Of a stretch of 64,000 nucleotides of DNA, positions 24,275 through 33,123 are shown piece after piece. The notes below the pieces were generated by a model, which was given only the letters and a program-made list of their open reading frames with translations, did not search any database and had not been told where the DNA came from. Positions within the stretch are counted from its first letter, which is position 1, and the number at the start of each line of letters is the position of its first letter. This DNA is from UBA3263 sp964586765. GTDB lineage: Bacteria; Bacteroidota; Bacteroidia; Bacteroidales; Muribaculaceae. The stretch lies in assembly GCA_964586765.1 (NCBI GenBank), contig CAZPHN010000006.1, positions 19,832 to 83,831 on the forward strand, in the 5' to 3' direction. Made by a program: the position numbers and the translations under genes.

Positions 24275-26514
24275 TGGAAAACTACCTCAACGACCTCAAC
24301 CCCGCCCAGCGCGACGCCGTCACTTACTGCGACGGTCCCCAGCTCGTAATTGCCGGTGCCGGTTCGGGTAAAACACGCGTCCTCACTTACAAAATTGTCC
24401 ATCTTCTTAACCGCGGACTCGAACCTTGGCGAATTCTCGCCCTCACCTTCACAAACAAGGCGGCAAACGAAATGCGCGAGCGCATTCGCTCAATGGTCGG
24501 CGACAAAACCGCCTCGCGACTCTGGATGGGCACATTCCACTCCATATTCCGCCGCATCCTCGCCTCCCATACTGACCGCATCGGCTTCAAACCCGGATTT
24601 ACCATCTACGACTCTGCCGACTCCAAAGCCCTCGTAAAGTCCATAATCAAAGACATGGACCTCGATGACAAAGTCTACCGTCCCTCCGTGGTCCTCAGTG
24701 CCATCTCTGGCGCAAAAAACGCCCTCATATCCCCCGCCGCCTATAAAGCATCGCCCGACATAATCGCCGCCGACCGACGCGCCCGCCGACCCCAGCTCTA
24801 CCAGATATACGAAACATACTGCCGCCGCTGCTTCGTTGCCAACGCAATGGACTTCGACGACCTCCTATACTTCACTAACGTCCTCCTGCGCGACAACCCC
24901 GACATACTCCATCACTATCAGGAATTCTTCGCCTACGTCCTTGTCGATGAGTATCAGGACACCAACTTCGCCCAGCACCTCATAGTAAACATGCTCACCC
25001 GCCAGACCGGAAACCTCTGCGTTGTGGGCGATGACGCACAGTCAATCTACTCCTTCCGCGGAGCCAACATCGACAACATCCTCCAGCTCCGACGCTCATA
25101 CCCAACCCTCCGCACCTTCAAACTCGAACAGAACTACCGCTCAACCCAGACCATAACCAACGCCGCAAACTCCCTCATTGCCAAAAACAAAGAGCAAATA
25201 CCCAAAAACGTATACTCACGTAACGAAACCGGCGCAAAAATCGAAGTTGTGCGCGCATATTCTGACTTTGAAGAAGGGTATCTTGTCGCAAACCGCATCA
25301 CAGCCCTCCGCGCCCAGACCGGTGACTCATTTGAAGACTACGCCATCCTCTACCGCACCAACGCCCAGAGCCGCGTGCTTGAAGAAAGCCTCCGCAAACG
25401 CAACATCCCATACCGGATTTACGGCGGACTCTCCTTCTACCAGCGTCAGGAAGTCAAAGACGCCATGGCATACTTCCGCCTGTCCGTCAACCCCGACGAC
25501 GACGAAGCCCTCCGCCGCATAATCAACACCCCCACCCGCGGCATCGGCGCAACAACCCTCAACCGCCTTACCCGCGCCGCCATTGACCATGGCGTATCCC
25601 TCTGGACCCTCCTCACAGACTCAAACCTGATGACCGACACCGGAGTAACCTCCGCAGCCATCAAAAAACTCAACGCCTTCGTAGCCCTCATATCCCGCTT
25701 CATCGACCTCAACCTCCGCGGCGAAAACGCCTTCACCCTCGCCGAACGCATCATCACCGACTCCGGGCTCATGGCGCAATACATCTCCGACCATACCCCT
25801 GAAAGCATAGCCCGGCGCGAAAACCTCGAAGAACTTGTCTCAGCCGTCCGCGAATTTGTCGAAGAACGCCTCGAAGAAGGAAACTCGGACATAACCCTCA
25901 GCGACTTCCTCGGAATGGCATCCCTCGCCACCGACCAAGACACCAAAGATGACGACATGCAGGCAACCCAGCGCGTCACCCTCATGACCGCCCATGCCGC
26001 CAAAGGACTCGAATTCAACAACATATTCGTCGTCGGAGTTGAAGAAGACCTCTTCCCCTCAGCCATGGCAAACTCCACCCCCCGCGAAGTCGAAGAAGAA
26101 CGCCGCCTCCTCTACGTCGCCATAACCCGCGCGCGTCGCTTCTGCATGCTCTCCTACGCCACCACCCGCTTCCGCAACGGACAGACAGTCATGCCCATGC
26201 CCTCCCGCTTCATCCACGACATAGACCCCGCCTTCCTCAAAAAAGAAACCCCCTCACAGTGTTCCGAACGCAGTGAGGAAAAATTCCCGCCCCGGAGCTT
26301 CGCTCCGCTCCCCCCGAGAACTCCGAGCCCTCCGAGAACTCCGAGCTCTCAGAGTGTCCCCCCCGTCGGAGCTCGGATAGAACATCCCAAATTCGGTCGC
26401 GGAACCGTCACCGCCGTCGACACCTCCCAGCCTGACACCCGCATAACCGTCGACTTCCACACCGCCGGAACCCGCACCCTCCTCCTCAAATTCGCAAAAT
26501 TCACCATCCTCTGA
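24271..26514 (+). CDS. uvrD: UvrD/PcrA-type superfamily 1 DNA helicase
   Basis: The ATG at 24271 gives 747 residues beginning MMENYLNDLNPAQRDAV. The motifs are in order: Q motif, Walker A AGAGSGKT, motif Ia TFTNKAANEM, DEYQD (motif II), GDDAQSIYSFRGA (III), then VTLMTAHAAKGLEF and the VAITRAR region. It is a 3'-5' helicase of DNA repair and replication. The C-terminal linker contains an in-frame insert (about residues 663-696) made of two repeat elements. The final Tudor-like segment (ARIEHPKFGRGTVTAVD) follows intact. The upstream open frame to 24061 overlaps cdaA and is not used. Confidence 0.94.
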   Translation: MMENYLNDLNPAQRDAVTYCDGPQLVIAGAGSGKTRVLTYKIVHLLNRGLEPWRILALTFTNKAANEMRERIRSMVGDKTASRLWMGTFHSIFRRILASHTDRIGFKPGFTIYDSADSKALVKSIIKDMDLDDKVYRPSVVLSAISGAKNALISPAAYKASPDIIAADRRARRPQLYQIYETYCRRCFVANAMDFDDLLYFTNVLLRDNPDILHHYQEFFAYVLVDEYQDTNFAQHLIVNMLTRQTGNLCVVGDDAQSIYSFRGANIDNILQLRRSYPTLRTFKLEQNYRSTQTITNAANSLIAKNKEQIPKNVYSRNETGAKIEVVRAYSDFEEGYLVANRITALRAQTGDSFEDYAILYRTNAQSRVLEESLRKRNIPYRIYGGLSFYQRQEVKDAMAYFRLSVNPDDDEALRRIINTPTRGIGATTLNRLTRAAIDHGVSLWTLLTDSNLMTDTGVTSAAIKKLNAFVALISRFIDLNLRGENAFTLAERIITDSGLMAQYISDHTPESIARRENLEELVSAVREFVEERLEEGNSDITLSDFLGMASLATDQDTKDDDMQATQRVTLMTAHAAKGLEFNNIFVVGVEEDLFPSAMANSTPREVEEERRLLYVAITRARRFCMLSYATTRFRNGQTVMPMPSRFIHDIDPAFLKKETPSQCSERSEEKFPPRSFAPLPPRTPSPPRTPSSQSVPPVGARIEHPKFGRGTVTAVDTSQPDTRITVDFHTAGTRTLLLKFAKFTIL
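26259..26283 (+). repeat. GAACGCAGTGAG repeat inside uvrD, coding form
   Basis: TGTTCCGAACGCAGTGAGGA plus trailing A is translated as CSERSEEK in the uvrD linker. The identical 20-mer is at 26813, read in the same frame in another protein. Confidence 0.85.
26284..26357 (+). repeat. GGAGC palindrome plus 9-bp repeats inside uvrD
   Basis: The hairpin CGGAGC-TTC-GCTCCG (26293-26307) is followed by four 9-bp units of the GAGAACTCC/GAGCCCTCC kind. It is translated as a Pro/Ser/Thr-rich linker. Read in reverse complement it matches the order of elements in the GYF/CD225 gene at 37322. Confidence 0.75.
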
Positions 26515-26517
26515 TAG

Positions 26518-26551
26518 CACCGTGGCGCGAACACAGTGAGCGCAAAAATTG
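26518..26551 (+). repeat. GAACGCAGTGAG repeat, intergenic form
   Basis: This copy of the 23374 element (one base changed, GAACACAGTGAG) fills most of the gap between uvrD and the DUF2156 gene. Confidence 0.8.
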
Positions 26552-26561
26552 TTATAGTTGC

Positions 26562-27446
26562 ATGAATACCTCACGCAAACTATTACAGACAGACACACAA
26601 CCCATAATCCTTCGCCCCATAACCCGCGAAGACATACCCCGTATAGCCCGCTACACCAAACTCATCCCCACCCGCGCGTGTGACTACACCCTCGGCGGCA
26701 TAATCCTCTGGGCTGACTACTTCGACTACCGCATAGCCGAAGCCGGCGACACCCTCTACATCAACGGACTCCGCCCCGACGACCCCACCCGCCGCTCGTG
26801 GTACCTCCCGCTGTGTTCCGAACGCAGTGAGGAAAAACCCGAACTCCAAGGAGCCTCCTTCGCCCCCGTACCTGCCGACATAACCGACGCCGGCACCCCC
26901 CTTGGCGACCAATGGAGCGACTACCTCTACGACATATACTCCTTCGCATCCCTTGCCGGCAACGCCATGAAAAAAAAGCGTAACCACGTAAACCGCTTCC
27001 GTGCCGACAACCCTCAGGCAACCCTACAGCCCCTCAACGCCGACAACGCCCGCCACTGCCTCCGGCTCCTTGCCCGCCTCGGAAACGACGGCTCACCCTC
27101 CGGGCGTGCCGAACAGCTCGCCGTTGCCCGCATGCTCCTCCACTGGACCGACTTCGCCCCATACCTTACCGGCGCAGTCCTCAAACTTGAACCCGAAAGC
27201 GACGAAATCGCCGCATTCACCATCGGCGAAATCAAAGACGACACCCTCCACGTCCACGTCGAAAAAGCCGACCACACCATCCCCGGCACCGGCGAAACCA
27301 TCGCCCACCTCTTCGCCGCCGCTCAACTCCGCGACAACCCCTCCCTCCAGATCCTAAACCGACAGGACGACGCCGGCTCCGAAGCCCTCCGCACCGCCAA
27401 ACTCTCATGGCACCCCCTCCGCCTCCTCCCCAAATCCCTCCTCTAA
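26562..27446 (+). CDS. DUF2156-family protein (phosphatidylglycerol lysyltransferase C-terminal-like)
   Basis: This 294-residue protein has two GNAT-like halves characteristic of DUF2156: PIILRPITREDIPRIARYTK with DYTLGGIILWADYFDYRIAE at the start and KKRNHVNRFR with AAFTIGEIKDDTLHVHVEKA in the second half. It has no membrane domain, unlike MprF. The substrate is unknown. Residues about 84-91 (CSERSEEK) are encoded by an inserted GAACGCAGTGAG repeat between the first strand set and the ITDAGTPLG segment. A further copy of the repeat begins one base after the stop codon. Confidence 0.82.
   Translation: MNTSRKLLQTDTQPIILRPITREDIPRIARYTKLIPTRACDYTLGGIILWADYFDYRIAEAGDTLYINGLRPDDPTRRSWYLPLCSERSEEKPELQGASFAPVPADITDAGTPLGDQWSDYLYDIYSFASLAGNAMKKKRNHVNRFRADNPQATLQPLNADNARHCLRLLARLGNDGSPSGRAEQLAVARMLLHWTDFAPYLTGAVLKLEPESDEIAAFTIGEIKDDTLHVHVEKADHTIPGTGETIAHLFAAAQLRDNPSLQILNRQDDAGSEALRTAKLSWHPLRLLPKSLL
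26812..26837 (+). repeat. GAACGCAGTGAG repeat inside the DUF2156 gene
   Basis: This is the same 20-base core as at 26259, again translated as CSERSEEK. Confidence 0.85.
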
Positions 27447-27447
27447 C

Positions 27448-27476
27448 TGTGTCCCGAACCCAGTGAGGAGAAAACT
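27448..27476 (+). repeat. GAACGCAGTGAG repeat, degenerate copy
   Basis: GTGTCCCGAACCCAGTGAGG with trailing A lies between the DUF2156 stop and the convergent efflux channel gene. Confidence 0.75.
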
Positions 27477-27480
27477 GAAC

Positions 27481-28776
27481 TCACAGGTCCCCTACTGCCC
27501 GCATGTAATCCGTCAGACTTATCTGATACTGCGTCTGAGCCTCTATCAGATTACTTCGCGCCTGATACCACTGAGTCTGAACGTCAAGAAGCTCCGTCAG
27601 CGAGCCCATCGACTCATCATACCGGTCACGCTCAACCCGCAGACTCTCCTCTGCCTGCGCCAATGCGACCTCTGCCGAACATATCAGCCGCCGTCCATCC
27701 TCCAGATTCATAGCTGCCTGACGAGCTTCAAGCTCCATCAGCCGGCTGTTCTCATCCATCTCAAGCTGAGCATTCTCCACCTCACGCCGAGCCTTGCGTA
27801 CCTTCATCGCACCCTCACCCCAGTGAAACAATGGAATGTTGACCGAAAGCATACCCATACCTATTCCATTCTTATATTCCTGAGTATAAGGAACATACAT
27901 ACCCTCTCCTACCTCAGCCATACCCTTCAGCTTGAAATTACCATAATAATTATAGCTCAGACCCAGACCAACCGTCGGCAGGAAATCGCCCAAAGTCATC
28001 CTTACCTGCTGTCGCTTTACCTCAACACCAAGTTCAAGCATCCTTACCTCCGGTCTGCGGGAAATATCGGTCGACAAACCTCGGCTCTCAACCGTCGGAG
28101 GTACCGAATCGCTGACCTCAATCGCTGCATCCAAGTCAAAACCTACAACATTACACAGTGCCATCCGGCAAAGCTCCGCGCCGTTTCGAGCCTTCTGTAA
28201 ATGATACTCCATCTCGCTCCGCTTAGCCTTGACCCTCAGAAGGTCACCTGCTGTCGTCATGCCGGCCTCAACCGCCTCCTGTGTCTGAACAGCCAGAGTA
28301 TCTATCATCGCCACAAACTGCTCTACCATCTCAACCTTAGCCAGAACGCTGACATAAGTCCAGTAACTCTTGTCGGCGGTTGCGATAACCTCGCTCCGCA
28401 TCATTCTCAACTGCTCGCCGCTTACTTCCCGACCTATCCGCGCAAGCCGGTTGCCGGCGGTGATCTTCCCCCCGGCATATACAGGCTGAGTCAGTTGCAA
28501 GCCCGCCATATAAGCTCCGCGAATCTGCAACTTCATCCCTGCCATATCCATGTCAGGCAGCATATACAGACCCATTGCCGAACCCTCAATCTTGGGCAGA
28601 TATGACGTCCGCGCAATCTTACGGTCAAGCTCCGAATTACCTACCGTATTTTCCGCCCGGCGAAGACTCTCGCTGTGTTTCAGCGCAAGCTCCCTGCAAT
28701 TATCCCGGTCAAGTGCCATGGCGTTAAACCCCGCCATAACCGTCAGAATAGCCGTCAAATATACTTTCAGTCTCAT
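27481..28776 (-). CDS. TolC-family outer-membrane efflux channel
   Basis: This 431-residue protein has a signal peptide (1-21, ending AMA) and the duplicated TolC-type helical barrel. Its segments are NCRELALKHSESLRRAENTV at the start, TYWTYVSVLAKVEMV-like coiled coils, LPTVGLGLSYNYYG, MLSVNIPLFHWGEGAMKVRK in the second repeat and VQTQWYQARSNLIEAQ near the end. It forms the outer-membrane exit duct for the adjacent RND pump. Its start overlaps the RND gene stop by 4 bases. Confidence 0.92.
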   Translation of the reverse strand: MRLKVYLTAILTVMAGFNAMALDRDNCRELALKHSESLRRAENTVGNSELDRKIARTSYLPKIEGSAMGLYMLPDMDMAGMKLQIRGAYMAGLQLTQPVYAGGKITAGNRLARIGREVSGEQLRMMRSEVIATADKSYWTYVSVLAKVEMVEQFVAMIDTLAVQTQEAVEAGMTTAGDLLRVKAKRSEMEYHLQKARNGAELCRMALCNVVGFDLDAAIEVSDSVPPTVESRGLSTDISRRPEVRMLELGVEVKRQQVRMTLGDFLPTVGLGLSYNYYGNFKLKGMAEVGEGMYVPYTQEYKNGIGMGMLSVNIPLFHWGEGAMKVRKARREVENAQLEMDENSRLMELEARQAAMNLEDGRRLICSAEVALAQAEESLRVERDRYDESMGSLTELLDVQTQWYQARSNLIEAQTQYQISLTDYMRAVGDL

Positions 28777-31700
28777 TTTTTATCAATTTTTACTTTCATT
28801 ATTACAATATAGAGTATAGGCAACAGAAGCAGAGTGACAATCGTACCTGCCGCCAGTCCGCCCATAATAGTAATCGCCATTGCTCCATACATAGGGTCGC
28901 CAAGCAGCGGAATCATACCGACAATTGTCGTCAACGATGCCAAAAGTACCGGACGTGTCCTTGATACAGTAGCCTCAACTACCGCCTTATAACCGTCATA
29001 ACCTTCCTCGGTCTGCAATCGCCCTATCTCGTCAACTAACACTATCGAGTTCTTGACCATCATACCTATCAGGCCCAGAATACCTATCGTTGCCATAAAA
29101 GTAAACGGATTGCCCGTAACCAGCAGAGCCACAACTATACCGCACACCACGAACGGGAAGCACACCAATATCAACGCAACCTTACGCCAACTGTTAAACA
29201 GCAACAACAATATCGCCAGAATAAGAAACACCGTCAGCGGAACATACTTCATCAGATTTCCGATAGCCTCACCCTGAAGCTCACCCTCGCCTACCCAGCG
29301 CATAGTGTAACCTTCCGGCAGCTCTATCGACTCGATGGCGGGTTTAATGTAGCTTACCACCTTAGCCGCTGTCGCTTCATCGTTCTCTGTGTTAGAGTCA
29401 CATTCGGCCTCAATCACTCGCTTGCCGTTCAGACGCCTTACCAGATTTTCTTCCCTGCCAAGCTCAATTCCGCCGGTCAGACTCCCTAACGGAACCGCAC
29501 GCAGAGCCTCATCGGCCGCCTCATCCTGCTTGCCGCTCATAAGCTTAGCGACAAGCTGCTCACGGTTGCCATGAATGTTCAGCGTACTCCAGACCGGTAT
29601 TTCAGCCGTATTTTCAATCTTGCTGCCGTCCGAGTTCCTGACATTCAGGTTGACAATCATCATATTGTCCCCGTTACTCATAACTCCTATCGGCATACCG
29701 TCTGTGGCAGCAAGCAGCGCATTGCCCGCATCCTCGCGGCTTATGCCGGCTCTCAGCCCGCTCTGAACGTCATAATCTATCGTCACGTTCTTAGCCATCG
29801 GACGCCAGTTATTCTGAACCGAATACGCGTCTACATACGGGCACTCACGCATAATAGCCTCTGCCTCCGCGCTTAACCGCTTCAAAACCGCCGGATCCGG
29901 ACCCGCAAACTCAACCTCCACTTGGTGACTGGTCGAAATTGAAAAATTATACTTCCTCATGCGGATATATGCGTCCGGAAACTCATTCCTCAGCTCTTTC
30001 CGCAATTCCGGAATCAATTCCTCAACTGTCCTGTAATCCTTGCAGTCAATCAATAGTTCGCCATAACTGTCGCCTCCCGTAGTCATCGGTCTGACAAGGC
30101 AATAGCGAACCGGCGCGCCACCCATACTGAGCACTACACGTTCTACCCGCTCCTCTGCCTCAACCATTCGGCTCATGCGCTTCATCTCTGCCTCCGTGCG
30201 CTCCACCGGAGTTTCCGGCGGGAAATAACACTCCACGACAAATTGCTTATAATCAAAGTCTGGAAAAAACATGTTTTTCACCTTTGTCATCCCGTAAACA
30301 CATACTCCGAGGAAAACAACCGAGGCGGTCAGCACCACCCACTTATGTCTTATCAGACTTTTGACCATTTTTCTTACAGCCTTGTGGAGCGGTGAATTCA
30401 TAATATCCTCTCTGCCGGCACCGTCAGACTTCTTCTTCTCAGGAAGCCACGCCGCCGCACAGACCGGAACCTGAACCAATGCCAAAACCCAGCTCAACAG
30501 CAAACTGACGCACAAAACCAGAAACAAATCGCCGGCATATTCGCCTACCGAGTCAGGCGACAGATAAACGCATATAAACGTAGCAGCAGTTATCAGCGTT
30601 GCCCCCAATAGGGGCATCGCCGTGTTCTTTCCTATACGATAGAGATAACTGTCGCCCGGCAACCCGCGCTTACGGTCTATCAAAATTCCGTCCATTATGA
30701 CGACGGAATTATCCACCAACATTCCCATCGCCACTATAAACGCTCCCAACGATATGCGCTGCAACGTGGTTCCGCACTCAAGCAATACAGGAAACGAAAG
30801 CGCGATGGTCAGCACCAGTCCGAAACCTACTATCAGACCGCTTCGCCAGCCCATGGCGAATACCAGTACGATAATAACTATGATGACTGACTCGACCAAA
30901 TTCATCATAAATCCGGAAATAGCGTCGCTGACCTTCTGCGGCTGAAAGAAAATCTTATCCGTCTCAAGCCCTGCCGGCAAGCTCCTCAGAGCCGCCTGCA
31001 GCCGCTCATCAACTTCCTTACCGACGTCAGGAACTATCGCATCCTGCTCCATAGCCACACTGATGGTCAGTGCCGGCTTCCCGTTAACGTAAAAACCGTT
31101 TCGCTGAGGGCTGGCAAGTGTCTGCTCTATTCGGGCTATGTCGCCTAACCTTACCGTCTTTCCCGCAGGAGTGTTAATTTGAAGATTTTGCAAATCCTCT
31201 ACGGTTGTCACTCCCTCGCTGACTTCCAGACGGTAACTTTCATCGCCGGAGTTAACAGAACCTGCATTCACCGGCTTTCCGGCTGACTGTAAGGCGAGCA
31301 TCAACTGCGTAGGCAGCATGCCGTTACGCGAAATTTCCTCCTTCGAAACGGTGATTTCAACAGTTTCGCTCCGAGTTCCGCCAATGTTTACACGCTTTAC
31401 TCCCGGAACCGAAAGCAACTCGCGCCTTATGTACTTGGCATATTTTTCCAACTCCGGATAGTCAAATCCGTCGCCGCTGAGCGAATAGAAAATCCCATAA
31501 ACATCCATCATATCATCTATTACCACCGGGTCATACGTCCCCGATGGTAACTTTGACTTAATATCGTTCACTTTGCGCCTGACAAGGTCAAAATGCTGCT
31601 CCAAATCTTCAATCATTACGCTCATCTTGAGCTCAACCGTTATCATTGCCATGCCCGGCTGACATTCGGTTCTGATTTTAGCTACATCGGGAAGCGCGCG

Positions 31701-31916
31701 CAACTCATCCTCCATCATTTGCGCCACATTCAGCTCAACATCATGGGCCGACGCCCCCGGATAAGGAACCACAACCATTACCTGCTTTACCGGAACTGCC
31801 GGGTCCTCAAGTTTAGGCATCCACGCAAATGAAAGCACTCCGGCAATCAGAATACCTGCCATAAGCGACCAGAACAGAGTTCGCCGCTCCATGAAAAACC
31901 TTGTAATTCCGTTCAT
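28773..31916 (-). CDS. RND (AcrB/CusA-type) efflux pump permease
   Basis: This 1047-residue protein has the standard RND layout: an N-terminal helix (about 12-31), a periplasmic porter domain with the PGASAHDVELNV and QPGMAMITVEL segments, helices 2-6, a second porter domain and C-terminal helices ending LLLPILYIVIMKV. Helix 4 carries FIVAMGMLVDNSVVIMDGI, whose acidic residue sits where the proton-relay Asp is expected. It belongs to the HAE1-like drug/solute group, not obviously the metal group. Substrate unknown. It is coupled to both flanking genes by 4-base overlaps. Confidence 0.93.
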   Translation of the reverse strand: MNGITRFFMERRTLFWSLMAGILIAGVLSFAWMPKLEDPAVPVKQVMVVVPYPGASAHDVELNVAQMMEDELRALPDVAKIRTECQPGMAMITVELKMSVMIEDLEQHFDLVRRKVNDIKSKLPSGTYDPVVIDDMMDVYGIFYSLSGDGFDYPELEKYAKYIRRELLSVPGVKRVNIGGTRSETVEITVSKEEISRNGMLPTQLMLALQSAGKPVNAGSVNSGDESYRLEVSEGVTTVEDLQNLQINTPAGKTVRLGDIARIEQTLASPQRNGFYVNGKPALTISVAMEQDAIVPDVGKEVDERLQAALRSLPAGLETDKIFFQPQKVSDAISGFMMNLVESVIIVIIVLVFAMGWRSGLIVGFGLVLTIALSFPVLLECGTTLQRISLGAFIVAMGMLVDNSVVIMDGILIDRKRGLPGDSYLYRIGKNTAMPLLGATLITAATFICVYLSPDSVGEYAGDLFLVLCVSLLLSWVLALVQVPVCAAAWLPEKKKSDGAGREDIMNSPLHKAVRKMVKSLIRHKWVVLTASVVFLGVCVYGMTKVKNMFFPDFDYKQFVVECYFPPETPVERTEAEMKRMSRMVEAEERVERVVLSMGGAPVRYCLVRPMTTGGDSYGELLIDCKDYRTVEELIPELRKELRNEFPDAYIRMRKYNFSISTSHQVEVEFAGPDPAVLKRLSAEAEAIMRECPYVDAYSVQNNWRPMAKNVTIDYDVQSGLRAGISREDAGNALLAATDGMPIGVMSNGDNMMIVNLNVRNSDGSKIENTAEIPVWSTLNIHGNREQLVAKLMSGKQDEAADEALRAVPLGSLTGGIELGREENLVRRLNGKRVIEAECDSNTENDEATAAKVVSYIKPAIESIELPEGYTMRWVGEGELQGEAIGNLMKYVPLTVFLILAILLLLFNSWRKVALILVCFPFVVCGIVVALLVTGNPFTFMATIGILGLIGMMVKNSIVLVDEIGRLQTEEGYDGYKAVVEATVSRTRPVLLASLTTIVGMIPLLGDPMYGAMAITIMGGLAAGTIVTLLLLPILYIVIMKVKIDKK

Positions 31917-32971
31917 AACAATCCTCCTACATTCGTTTCACTCGGAGCCGAAACTATTTTTACCTTCTCTCCTTCATGGAGCGCGGAAACTCCGGCGCGG
32001 ACCACCGTCTCTCCTGCCGTCAAACCGTCCGTAACCCTCAGCATTTCACCCCTATGTGACTTATCTATTTCTATCCGACGTGAATTTACCGTCGAATCCG
32101 GATTGACAACCCAAACACATTCATTTCCTTCACTGTAAAAAACAGACTTGGCCGGAACGCTCAGCCCCTCTTCAGCCGGTAAAAGCTCAACTGTTACTTC
32201 TACATTCATTCCTGCCGTTACCTTTCCGGACGCGCTTCCATCCAAAACCAGATACATACGGTAAAGTTGATTACCATCCGCTTTCGGAACAATATTCAGC
32301 AGCCTCAACCCGTAGATTTCACCCTCATTTCCGCTCGGACTGCACTTGAAACTCATAAATCGTGACCTTTCGTTGTAAACCTGAAACGGAATGTCGCAAA
32401 CTACTTCCATATCCTTCGTATTAAACATGGTGAAAACCGAAGTGCCGGCATCAACCATCTCAGCCGGTGAAAAATTCACTGACTCTATGACTCCTGAGGT
32501 TGGTGCATACAGGCGCGTGTAAGCCAACTTATTCTTATTAACCTGAAGTTGAATTCCTAACTGCTTCAAACCTGCCTCAGCCTTCTCGAAATCATTGGCA
32601 CTCATGCTTTTCTTCTCGAAAAGCCTGCGTGCGCGACTGACCTCTTCGCTTACCTGATCATATTGAATCTGAAGCGCATCCACCCCGAGTTTATAGTCCG
32701 AATCATCGAGTGTGGCAAGGAGCTGACCTTCCTTGACACGGTCGCCCTCCTTAACGTATATCTGCGAAATCTCTCCAGCGGTTTTAAATCCGAGACTGAT
32801 ACTGCTCTCTGACTTTACCACTCCGGAAAAATGCTTCATCACATCCTCGGTCGCACCACTTACTTCGCTTACACACACTCTCTTGACATAGGTTTCCGAT
32901 GGCTTTTTGTGACCACTGCATCCCACGGTCAGCAATATAACCAACGAAAGCACCAAATTTTTCTTAATCAT
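31913..32971 (-). CDS. RND efflux periplasmic adaptor (membrane-fusion lipoprotein)
   Basis: The ATG at 32971 gives 352 residues with lipoprotein signal MIKKNLVLSLVILLTVGCSG (Cys18). The adaptor motifs follow: SISLGFKTAGEISQIYVKEG, GDRVKEGQLLATLDDSDYKL (biotinyl-lipoyl half), a coiled coil, LYAPTSGVIESVNFSPAEMV (second half) and the beta-barrel region. It bridges the RND pump and the TolC-type channel. The frame is open 11 codons upstream, but only the internal start yields a proper signal sequence. First gene of the operon. Confidence 0.92.
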   Translation of the reverse strand: MIKKNLVLSLVILLTVGCSGHKKPSETYVKRVCVSEVSGATEDVMKHFSGVVKSESSISLGFKTAGEISQIYVKEGDRVKEGQLLATLDDSDYKLGVDALQIQYDQVSEEVSRARRLFEKKSMSANDFEKAEAGLKQLGIQLQVNKNKLAYTRLYAPTSGVIESVNFSPAEMVDAGTSVFTMFNTKDMEVVCDIPFQVYNERSRFMSFKCSPSGNEGEIYGLRLLNIVPKADGNQLYRMYLVLDGSASGKVTAGMNVEVTVELLPAEEGLSVPAKSVFYSEGNECVWVVNPDSTVNSRRIEIDKSHRGEMLRVTDGLTAGETVVRAGVSALHEGEKVKIVSAPSETNVGGLL

Positions 32972-33001
32972 ACTTTTTTTCACTGTTTTTAATTCTGACT
33001 G

Positions 33002-33009
33002 CAAAGTTC
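33002..33009 (-). promoter_or_regulatory. Possible -7 element of the efflux operon
   Basis: GAACTTTG on the minus strand is one base from TAnnTTTG and lies 30 bases before the adaptor ATG. The divergent AraC gene makes this gap the likely control region. Confidence 0.35.
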
Positions 33010-33107
33010 ATCAAATATTTTCGGTTAAGTGTGTCTTATTTTTAGCTAATTTTGTTCAAAATTGTCACTTTTTTTAAAAATAAGACGGTTTTACCCTCAT
33101 TTTTTAT

Positions 33108-33115
33108 TATTTTTG
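33108..33115 (+). promoter_or_regulatory. -7 promoter element of the AraC gene
   Basis: TATTTTTG matches TAnnTTTG and ends 8 bases before the ATG at 33124. It supports that start over the longer frame from 33052. Confidence 0.5.
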
Positions 33116-33123
33116 CCTCACTT

